Shown one piece after another: positions 57,156 through 64,000 of a stretch of 64,000 bases of DNA. The notes beneath the pieces are model-generated. The model did no database searches and was not told where the DNA came from. It saw only the letters and a program-made list of their open reading frames with translations. The first letter of the stretch is position 1. Each line of letters begins with the position of its first letter. The position numbers were made by a program, and so were the translations under genes. Origin of the DNA: Candidatus Gastranaerophilales bacterium (GTDB taxonomy: Bacteria; Cyanobacteriota; Vampirovibrionia; Gastranaerophilales; Gastranaerophilaceae); NCBI GenBank assembly GCA_944324405.1, contig CALUWF010000001.1, positions 310,001 to 374,000 of the forward strand, in the 5' to 3' direction.

Positions 57156-59219
57156 ATGAACAAAGTTAAATTTGATTTAACAGCACAAAAAAAACTAATC
57201 ATTACGGGGCTTTTGATTTCAACCGTACTTATCGTAGGGGTTGCCTTTTTTGCCATAAGCAAAATTCAGCAAAAATTATACGATTCATACGGAAGTTTCG
57301 GACAGCTTTTGACAAAAACCCTTGCCATACAAAGCTATGAACTTACAAAAGACACTCCTGCGGAATATAAATATAATCTTTTAAGAACGCATGCAAATTC
57401 AATTTTAACAAGCAACAAAGACATCTCTTTTATAACTTTTAAAGACGAAAAAGGCAAAATAATCTACACAACCGCAGACGCCTACAATCGCCGTGCACAG
57501 GATACAAGAATAAATATAAGCTCTCCTATGACAGATTCTTTCGGAAGAATTGTAGGAGTGGTAGAAATCGGCCTTAGCGCGGATATGGCAAGCGTTGTTG
57601 CGCATACGACAAAAAATTCCATGCTTATTGTCTTTACTCTTGTATGGATAATTTTTACTGCCGTAATTTTAATAAATACATTTTTAATAACCCGCGAATT
57701 AAGGCTTTTGCATCACGGTGTAAAAGAAATCTCCGGCGGGAAATTCGGCACCGTGCTTGATTATAAACAAGCATCCGGGGAGATAAAAGAACTGTTTTCG
57801 GCATTTAATGACATGTCAAAAAGGCTTCATACTTACGAAGAACAAAATGTCGACCAGCTAACTCTTGAGCGCAACAAACTTGAAGCGGTGCTGATGAGCA
57901 TTGTAAACGGGGTTGTGGTTTGCGACAATTATGACAAAGTTTCAATGCTAAACCCTGCCGCGCAAAAAATTCTCTCTGTCACCCCGATGGATTTAATCGG
58001 CACATCAATCCAAAACTATTGCGACACAAACGGAGAACTGTGTTTTAGAGAAAAAATAAGCATTTTTAAAGACACTCCGCTTGACGTGATGGAAAATAAG
58101 CCCCTTGAATTTAACATTGATGTAGACAAAAGGGTTATAAAAACGCTCATTTCTCCGATGTATTCCAAAGTACACGATTATATGGGCTATATTATAATTC
58201 TTATCGACATTACAAAAGAAGCCGAGGTGGACAAACTTAAAAACGATTTTATCTCAAATGTATCCCATGAATTAAGGACTCCTGTTACAATTCTTACAAG
58301 CTATGCCGAAACACTTTATCAATACGGAAAAGATTTTAATTATGATGAGCAAAAAGAATTTATCGGCACGATTAATCAGGAAGTTATCCGTTTGAATAAA
58401 ATGGTAAACGACATTTTAGACTTTTCAAAACTTCAAAACGACATTGAGCTTGAAAAAACAAAACAAAACATCATGCCGGTAATTGAACGCTCTATTGAAG
58501 AGCATAAAATCCTCGCCGATGAAAAAAATATTACTTTCTCGGTTATAAAAGAGCCTAATTTACCCGAGGTTGCATTTAATGAGCAAAGCATAGAGCGTGT
58601 TTTGTCCAACCTTATAACAAATGCCATTAAATATTCGCCTGATAATTCAAGAGTGAAAATCCGTGCCGAAATTGCAAAAGACCCTAAATACCTTGAAGTA
58701 AGCATAGAAGATATGGGCATGGGAATAGCTCCTGAGTATCAGGAGAAAATTTTTGACAGATTTTTCAGAATTGAAAATGCAACTCATACAATTAAAGGCA
58801 CGGGGCTTGGGCTTCACCTTGTAAAAATTGCCATTGAAAAACACCATGGCGGCAAAGTTTTTGTACACTCAAAAGTAGGAGAAGGTTCAACATTCGGCTT
58901 TTGGCTGCCGCTTGATAGTGCAGATAACACAAACAAAAACGCAAAAGAACCTGTTGCAATCGCTGCTTTGGAAGCACAAAACAAAAAGGATGAAAAACAG
59001 CCTCAAGCGCAAGAAAAAATCTATGTAGAGCCTAAAATTTCTACCATAAACGATTATGATAATAAGGCAAAAAAAGACGCGGAATTTGTGGATGCGCCGG
59101 CAAAAGAAGAAAACCAAAACGCACAAAATATAGCTGCAGAAAATGAAAATGTACGCTCTAAACCGCTCGAAGACGGCGGCTGGGAAATAACTTTTGAAGT
59201 CCGCGATAAAAACGAATAA
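57156..59219 (+). CDS. Membrane sensor histidine kinase
   Basis: 687 residues from ATG 57156; an ATG at 57144 overlaps a TATAAT box (57140-57145) and is less likely. Order: transmembrane segment 1, an extracytoplasmic sensor of about 140 residues, segment 2 (MLIVFTLVWIIFTAVILINTF), HAMP, PAS-like domain, HisKA with phospho-acceptor in SNVSHELRTPVT (His near 371), then ATPase boxes NLITNAIKYSP, EDMGMGIAPE and GTGLGLHLV. A long acidic tail follows. No response regulator is adjacent, so its partner is elsewhere. Confidence 0.92.
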   Translation: MNKVKFDLTAQKKLIITGLLISTVLIVGVAFFAISKIQQKLYDSYGSFGQLLTKTLAIQSYELTKDTPAEYKYNLLRTHANSILTSNKDISFITFKDEKGKIIYTTADAYNRRAQDTRINISSPMTDSFGRIVGVVEIGLSADMASVVAHTTKNSMLIVFTLVWIIFTAVILINTFLITRELRLLHHGVKEISGGKFGTVLDYKQASGEIKELFSAFNDMSKRLHTYEEQNVDQLTLERNKLEAVLMSIVNGVVVCDNYDKVSMLNPAAQKILSVTPMDLIGTSIQNYCDTNGELCFREKISIFKDTPLDVMENKPLEFNIDVDKRVIKTLISPMYSKVHDYMGYIIILIDITKEAEVDKLKNDFISNVSHELRTPVTILTSYAETLYQYGKDFNYDEQKEFIGTINQEVIRLNKMVNDILDFSKLQNDIELEKTKQNIMPVIERSIEEHKILADEKNITFSVIKEPNLPEVAFNEQSIERVLSNLITNAIKYSPDNSRVKIRAEIAKDPKYLEVSIEDMGMGIAPEYQEKIFDRFFRIENATHTIKGTGLGLHLVKIAIEKHHGGKVFVHSKVGEGSTFGFWLPLDSADNTNKNAKEPVAIAALEAQNKKDEKQPQAQEKIYVEPKISTINDYDNKAKKDAEFVDAPAKEENQNAQNIAAENENVRSKPLEDGGWEITFEVRDKNE

Positions 59220-59250
59220 GCAGAATAAAATTCTGTGCTATAATACAAAT

Positions 59251-59514
59251 ATGAACAAAGCACAAATTTATACAATGGCATCATGCCCCTACTGCCAGAA
59301 GGCAAAAAAGCTGCTAAAAGCATTAAATATTGAATTTAGTGAAATTGATGTGACAAATTCTTTTGTTGAAATGCAAAAGACCCTCGGAGAAAAATTTTCG
59401 CTTAAAGATATTTCAACCGTTCCGCAAATTATCCTAAATGATAAATATGTAGGCGGATATGACGATTTAGAGGGTTATTATAAGAAAAATAATTTAGCCG
59501 ACTATCTGCAATAG
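59251..59514 (+). CDS. Glutaredoxin
   Basis: 87 residues from ATG 59251, with a TATAAT about 10 nt upstream. CPYC active site near residue 12, STVPQIILNDKYVGGYDDL with the cis-proline glutathione site. Reduces disulfides in the cytoplasm. Confidence 0.93.
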   Translation: MNKAQIYTMASCPYCQKAKKLLKALNIEFSEIDVTNSFVEMQKTLGEKFSLKDISTVPQIILNDKYVGGYDDLEGYYKKNNLADYLQ

Positions 59515-59556
59515 AAGGACAATATAAACTCTGATTTCAGGGTGCATAATTAATGC

Positions 59557-59928
59557 ATGAAAAAATTATTTTTAATTCTTTTTTTGTGCTGCCTTCCTGT
59601 TTCGGCGCAACAGCCATATAGGGTTGTAAATCCTGATGAGAATACAAAGGTGGAAATAATTCTGGATAAAGATGCGCGCGAATTTAAAGGCAATATTGAA
59701 ATTATCAACGGAGCGCCTTGTTTTGATTTAATTTTGTGCAACGAAAAGGGACTTGAACTAAAACGCACAAAGACAGACCCTTTAGGACAGTATAATTTTG
59801 GCGCACTCAATAAAGGACGATATTTTTTAAAATTTGATAATATCATAAAACAAACAGAGCCCAAAAAAGATAAAGCCGCACCTTATATTATGGATTTGCC
59901 CTATGTAAAAAAGAAAGCTCGGGGCTAA
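59557..59928 (+). CDS. Small secreted protein of unknown function
   Basis: 123 residues with a signal peptide (MKKLFLILFLCCLPVSA). The mature part looks like one beta-sandwich domain (FDLILCNEKGLELKRTKTDPLGQYNFGALNKGRYFLKF) resembling carboxypeptidase-regulatory or Cna-B type modules, then a basic tail. Unrecognised beyond that. Confidence 0.6.
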   Translation: MKKLFLILFLCCLPVSAQQPYRVVNPDENTKVEIILDKDAREFKGNIEIINGAPCFDLILCNEKGLELKRTKTDPLGQYNFGALNKGRYFLKFDNIIKQTEPKKDKAAPYIMDLPYVKKKARG

Positions 59929-59961
59929 TTTTGAGCGGGAATTTTATGCCGTTAAATAACA

Positions 59962-60591
59962 TCATTTAATCAGCTTATTTAGTTCATCCTCATTATCAAC
60001 AACCCTGAAAAGTTCTTCCGGAGGGCATTTTATCAGTTTTGTTTCATATAATTTTTGATACTGTTCGACAAGACCTTTGAAAAAATCCCTTCCGACAAGG
60101 ATAATTTGTTTTTTATCCTGCGGATTTCCATAGTAATTTTTTGTAATCAAAGTTGTTGCTTCCTGCAAAGTTGTTGAGCTTCCGGGGAAAATAACAAAAG
60201 TGTTTGCAACTTGGGCAAATTTTTCAATTCTTTCCGCTTCGCTGTTTGAATATGTCAGGGGAATGCAGTTTTCAAGGTCTTCATCTCCCCAAAGGGGCTT
60301 CGCTATTATTGCAAGATTTTGAGCCGGTCTGCCGTCAATATCCTTTTGTGAATACGTTTTTGCGCTCTTATATGCCGCGCCCATAATGCCTGAATTGCCG
60401 CAGCCATGGACAATATTTTTCCCACCAAGTACAAGCGCCTTTGTAATTTGCGAGCATTTATCCATATAATCAAGTATTTCATCCGTACTTTTTGAGCTTC
60501 CCAAAATGCCTACAGTGTTATCTTTAGATTGCCGTGTTAAATATCTCTTATCAATTGTTTGCGGAATTGAGGCAATTGAAGCTGTATTCAT
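59962..60591 (-). CDS. LOG-like (lysine decarboxylase-like) protein with altered motif
   Basis: 209 residues. The Rossmann-like fold of the LOG / nucleotide-monophosphate glycosidase family is visible: GILGSSKS, LVLGGKNIVHGCGNSGIMGAAYKSA, then TFVIFPGSSTTLQEATTLIT. The family motif PGGxGTxxE is changed to PGSSTTLQE, keeping Thr and Glu but losing glycines. It may have altered or no phosphoribohydrolase activity. Confidence 0.7.
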   Translation of the reverse strand: MNTASIASIPQTIDKRYLTRQSKDNTVGILGSSKSTDEILDYMDKCSQITKALVLGGKNIVHGCGNSGIMGAAYKSAKTYSQKDIDGRPAQNLAIIAKPLWGDEDLENCIPLTYSNSEAERIEKFAQVANTFVIFPGSSTTLQEATTLITKNYYGNPQDKKQIILVGRDFFKGLVEQYQKLYETKLIKCPPEELFRVVDNEDELNKLIK

Positions 60592-60662
60592 TTTTAAAAC
60601 TCTCCTTTGTGCGGTTTTTCAATTTACTCTCTATAAAGTATGAAGAAAAAAATTTTTGCCCT

Positions 60663-61544
60663 TTAATCAAGCTTCAATTTATCAAACCCCAGAAGTACTG
60701 CGCCAATCATGCCTGCGTAATTACCTGATGATGCGTGTAAAATTTTTGTGGGCATGGTCACAATTTCCTCATTTACAAGCTTTTCCATATATTCTATATC
60801 GCAGAATTTACCCATTGAGCCTGATAAAACAATACAATCGGGATCAAAAATATCCGCGAGGCCACAAAGACCCGCTATGATGTGATTTTGCCAGATATTA
60901 TAAGCACGAAGCATTTTTTCATCACCCTTATCAACCCCTTCAATTATATCGTAAGTTGTGATGTCTTTATTGCCCGTCACATCTATTCCCGAAAGCCTCA
61001 GCCCGTTTCCCGAAGCGTAAATTTCAAAACAGTCATAAGCGCCGCAGGTACAGCGTCTTTTTTTATCCAATGACATTTTAAAATGCATTTCGCCCGCGGT
61101 GCCTGATTTACCCTTTAAAAGTCTGCCGTCGACAATTATCCCGCCGCCTACTCCCGTGCCTAAAGTAAGAGTAATGCTGTTTTCCATGCCTTTTGCGCTT
61201 CCCGTTTTGTACTCTGCCCAGGCGGCACAGTTTGCGTCATTTTCAACAAATACGGGCTTATTTGAAAGACTGCTAAAGTCCGTATTCGGGTAACCCTCGG
61301 GCAGATTGGCGGTTGAGCATATAACTTTTGTATTTTCCCGATTAACCCCGCCCGCGGTTGAAATTGCGCTGAATTCGACTTCGCCTTCGTATTTTGAAAT
61401 TATCTCTTTTAATTTTTCAACAATTTCTTTGGCTGTTTTTGGCGTCGAATACTTTTCGACCTCAGAGCATATTTCTCCCGAGCCGTTTATAAGTGCGGCG
61501 TAGATTTTTGTACCGCCGATATCAATTCCTAATGCCGTTTTCAT
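60663..61544 (-). CDS. nanK: ROK family sugar kinase, probably N-acetylmannosamine kinase
   Basis: 293 residues from ATG 61544, which overlaps the nanE stop (ATGA). Nucleotide site LGIDIGGTKIYAALI, ENDANCAAWAEYKTG, GTGVGGGIIVDGRLLKG, and a ROK zinc-binding motif CTCGAYDCFE. Linked to nanE, so the most likely substrate is ManNAc, giving ManNAc-6-phosphate. ROK substrate range is broad, so glucose or another hexose cannot be excluded. Confidence 0.85.
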   Translation of the reverse strand: MKTALGIDIGGTKIYAALINGSGEICSEVEKYSTPKTAKEIVEKLKEIISKYEGEVEFSAISTAGGVNRENTKVICSTANLPEGYPNTDFSSLSNKPVFVENDANCAAWAEYKTGSAKGMENSITLTLGTGVGGGIIVDGRLLKGKSGTAGEMHFKMSLDKKRRCTCGAYDCFEIYASGNGLRLSGIDVTGNKDITTYDIIEGVDKGDEKMLRAYNIWQNHIIAGLCGLADIFDPDCIVLSGSMGKFCDIEYMEKLVNEEIVTMPTKILHASSGNYAGMIGAVLLGFDKLKLD

Positions 61545-62224
61545 TTTAAAATCTCCGTAAATCTTTTTGTTATTAACTGCGGACGGGTAATCGCCGAACC
61601 TATTACAACACAAAATGCGCCAAGGTCAAATGCTTTTTTGGCTTGCTCGGGTGTCCAAATTTTTCCCTCCACAATGACAGGCACCGAAAAATCTCTGCAC
61701 AGGGCGCTGCACAGTTCAAAATCAGGTTCATCGGGTTTATTTTGCGTTTCTCTCGTATAGCCGCTTAAGGTGGTTGAAACAATATCCGCACCAAGCTCTA
61801 TTGCGTTTTTTGCCTCGTCATAGGTTGCAATGTCCGCCATGGCAAGTTTATTTTGTGATTTTATAAAATTTATAATATCGCAGAGTTTTTCATTGTTTGG
61901 TCGTTTTCTCATTGTGGCGTCAAATGCGGCAATGTCCGCCCCCGCCTCGATTACATCCCTTGCGTCATTTAGTGTCGGGGTGATATAGACAGTATCCAAG
62001 TAATTATCAGGGATTTTTTCAGGCTTTGTTATTCCTATAACGGGAATTTTCGGGAACATTTTTTTTGCATTTTTAATATCCCTTACACCTGCGAGTCTTA
62101 ATCCGCCCGCACCGCCGCAAACGACACTTTCCATCATGGCATTTAGCGCAATCTCTTGGTACAAAGGCTCATTGGGCATTGCCTGCACCGAGACAACAAT
62201 TTTTCTTTTCAAGTTTTGTAACAT
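61541..62224 (-). CDS. nanE: N-acetylmannosamine-6-phosphate 2-epimerase
   Basis: 227 residues from ATG 62224 with AAAGG 9 nt upstream; the longer frame has no site. VSVQAMPNEPL, GGAGGLRLAGVRDI, PVIGITK, and FDATMRKRPN are the NanE signature; IVEGKIWTPEQAKKAFDLGAFCVVIGSAITRP closes the barrel. It converts ManNAc-6-P to GlcNAc-6-P in sialic acid catabolism. nanA is not in the window. Confidence 0.93.
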   Translation of the reverse strand: MLQNLKRKIVVSVQAMPNEPLYQEIALNAMMESVVCGGAGGLRLAGVRDIKNAKKMFPKIPVIGITKPEKIPDNYLDTVYITPTLNDARDVIEAGADIAAFDATMRKRPNNEKLCDIINFIKSQNKLAMADIATYDEAKNAIELGADIVSTTLSGYTRETQNKPDEPDFELCSALCRDFSVPVIVEGKIWTPEQAKKAFDLGAFCVVIGSAITRPQLITKRFTEILK

Positions 62225-62327
62225 ATATGAACTACCTTTTAGAGAAATTATACACCAAATTGACCATGATTTTTGTTTTTGATTTATACTATTATACAGA
62301 CACACTTAAATTAAAATAAGAGGAACT

Positions 62328-63623
62328 ATGACTAAACACAGTATTGAAAAACAAGACAACAATCTTGTAAAAATCACCATCACAGTTGATGCAAAACAGG
62401 CAGACGAAACTTACAACAGAACTTTAAAGAAAATCGGTTCAAATATCAACATTGCAGGCTTTAGAAAAGGCAAAGCCCCCAATAATGTTATTGAAAAATA
62501 TGTCGGCACCGACAGAATTAAAATAGAAGCTATTGAAACCCTGTTCCCGCAGGAATTTGCAAAAATAGCTCAGGAAGAAAAACTTGACCTTGCAACACAA
62601 CCGCAGATTGAACATTTTGAGTACGAAAAGGGGAAAGATTTAACAATTGATGTTAAAGCGGAATTAAAACCCGAAGTCAATCTGGCGCCGTATAAAGATG
62701 TTGAGGTTGAATATGAAGAGTTTAAGGGCGAAGACGACGCTATGGACAAGGAGCTTGAAGCCCTTCAAAACAGATTTTCGACTTTGGAAAAAGTTGACAG
62801 AGCTTCAAATGAAACAGACGTTGTTGTTTTTGACTTTGAAGGAAGCGCAAACGGCGAACTCATTGAGCATGGCAGCGCTAAAAACTACACTCTCGATTTA
62901 GCTCATTCAAATTTCATCCCCGGATTTGCACAGGGTCTTGTAGGGCACAGCGCAGGGGAAGAATTTGTTATTGACGTTACATTCCCCGAAAACTACCACG
63001 AACCGAAGCTAAAAGGGGCACCCGCGCAGTTTAAAATCAATCTGCATGAGGTAAAAGAGCGCAAATTGCCCGAATTAAACGATGAACTGGCTAAAAAAGC
63101 GGGGAAATTTGAAACTCTTGACGCGCTTAAAGAAGACATTAAAAAATACCTTGAAGATGCCAAAAACTTTGAAAACGAAAGAAGAAAATCCGACGCGATT
63201 TTTAACAAAGTTTATGATGAAACAAATATTGATATACAAGAATCAATGATAGCGCGCGAAATGGAAGCAGTAAGAGAAGAAACAAAACAAAACGCCCTGC
63301 GTCAGGGTCAAGACTGGCAAAAACTCGTTGATGCGGAAGGTTTGGAATCGGTTAATCAAAAGCTCAGAGATGAAGCAATTAAAAGAATTAAAAATTCTTT
63401 GATAATTGAAAAAATCGCAAAAAATGAGAATATAAAAGTAGAACAGAGCGATTTATTGACTCAAATTCAAGAACTTGCAAGAATGTACGGCTCAAACGCT
63501 ACTTCGGTTTTTGAAGAAATGAAAAAAAATCCCTCTTCCTTTGCTTTTCTTTCGCAGCAAATAGCAACCAGAAAAGTAAATGAGCTTTTATTAAACTCAA
63601 ACAAATTCAAAACAAAAGCATAA
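62328..63623 (+). CDS. tig: Trigger factor
   Basis: 431 residues: ribosome-binding tail with GFRKGKAPNNVIEKYVG, the peptidyl-prolyl isomerase (FKBP-like) domain from about 150 (VVVFDFEGSANGELIEHGSA, FIPGFAQGLVGHSAGEEFVIDVTFPENYH), and the C-terminal helical chaperone arms. It folds new chains at the ribosome exit. It lies 26 nt upstream of clpP, the usual tig-clpP-clpX arrangement. Confidence 0.97.
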   Translation: MTKHSIEKQDNNLVKITITVDAKQADETYNRTLKKIGSNINIAGFRKGKAPNNVIEKYVGTDRIKIEAIETLFPQEFAKIAQEEKLDLATQPQIEHFEYEKGKDLTIDVKAELKPEVNLAPYKDVEVEYEEFKGEDDAMDKELEALQNRFSTLEKVDRASNETDVVVFDFEGSANGELIEHGSAKNYTLDLAHSNFIPGFAQGLVGHSAGEEFVIDVTFPENYHEPKLKGAPAQFKINLHEVKERKLPELNDELAKKAGKFETLDALKEDIKKYLEDAKNFENERRKSDAIFNKVYDETNIDIQESMIAREMEAVREETKQNALRQGQDWQKLVDAEGLESVNQKLRDEAIKRIKNSLIIEKIAKNENIKVEQSDLLTQIQELARMYGSNATSVFEEMKKNPSSFAFLSQQIATRKVNELLLNSNKFKTKA

Positions 63624-63649
63624 ATACTCTTAATTGAAAGGAAATAATA

Positions 63650-64000
63650 ATGAGTTTTGTACCTGTAGTAATAGAACAATCATCACGCGGTGAAAGGTCT
63701 TTTGACATTTTCTCGAGATTATTGAGAGAAAGAATTATATTTTTAGGCACACCGATAGATGATATGGTTGCAAATCTTGTAGTAGCGCAAATGCTTCTTT
63801 TGGACAGCGAAAATCCCGAAAAAGACATTATGCTATACATAAACTCCCCAGGCGGTTCGGTTACGGCAGGCTTTGCAATTTATGACACAATGCAGCACAT
63901 AAGGTCCGATGTATCGACTATTTGCCTTGGCCAAGCAGCCTCTATGGGCGCATTTTTGCTCTCATCAGGTACAAAAGGCAAGCGCCTCGCCCTTCCGCAC
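63650..64000 (+). CDS. clpP: ATP-dependent Clp protease proteolytic subunit, cut by the right edge
   Basis: 117 residues visible from ATG 63650 (AAAGGA upstream). [51 protein letters not shown] and catalytic Ser in [11 protein letters not shown] are present. The catalytic His and Asp lie beyond the window. Forms the proteolytic barrel with ClpX. Confidence 0.97.
   Translation, partial: MSFVPVVIEQSSRGERSFDIFSRLLRERIIFLGTPIDDMVANLVVAQMLLLDSENPEKDIMLYINSPGGSVTAGFAIYDTMQHIRSDVSTICLGQAASMGAFLLSSGTKGKRLALPH

Overview
The window looks like chromosome of a gut member of the Melainabacteria / Vampirovibrionia (Gastranaerophilales-like, the non-photosynthetic sister lineage of Cyanobacteria). This is inferred from gene content and protein style: AT-rich DNA, secreted proteins with FTLAE prepilin starts, one flagellin, an anaerobic set (B12-dependent ribonucleotide reductase, rubredoxin plus flavodiiron protein, pyrophosphate-driven pump, EtfAB) and host-glycan use (NanE-NanK). 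No rRNA gene is present to prove the assignment.

Layout. 1-5.6 kb: nrdJ (cut by the left edge), a degenerate LmbE-like protein, rubredoxin, flavodiiron protein and a PLP lyase. 5.6-26.4 kb: housekeeping and membrane genes (radA, a hydrolase-like protein, a DNA methyltransferase, a 699-residue orphan, etfBA, a DnaJ-type co-chaperone, YitT, a solute-binding lipoprotein, hppA, yjbQ, an Xaa-Pro peptidase, a GT39-like transferase, an rRNA methyltransferase, gpsA, dnaB, flagellin). 26.4-40.1 kb: an accessory island, described below. 40.1-43.7 kb: an 808-residue protein with a RelA/SpoT-like C-terminal domain, a small partner and a hydrolase. 43.8-64 kb: a tRNA-Gly with a tandem repeat, then pyrF, ald, proB, proA, nadA, prmC, era, a TolA-like protein, a pseudopilin, smpB, a histidine kinase, a glutaredoxin, nanE-nanK, tig and clpP (cut by the right edge).

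The island is the striking part. A reverse transcriptase of the diversity-generating retroelement (DGR) type and an Avd-like helical protein (26,670-28,219) lie next to a convergent gene (28,359-30,829). That gene encodes a prepilin-anchored protein with glycine-rich regions and a C-type-lectin-like variable domain. Beyond it lies a tandem array (31,283-39,768) of 32 promoterless cassettes of about 210 bp. Each encodes a different version of only the variable end of that domain, framed by the same edge sequences (CTTTGTGAC and CGCTGTGTCC) and separated by AT-rich spacers of about 50 bp. The variable segment of the expressed gene is identical over 187 bp to cassette 28, which indicates transfer between silent archive and expression site. 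Three copies of a covarying RNA-like element (E1-E3) precede, split and follow the array. No ordinary DGR template repeat is visible. The expressed gene currently carries a 1-nt deletion at the variable-segment edge that cuts off its glycine-rich C-terminal half; the same deletion is found in several cassettes. I read this as a silent-cassette antigenic-variation system coupled to, or derived from, a DGR.

All alignments and coordinates were made by eye; product names rest on motifs and family resemblance, not on database searches.
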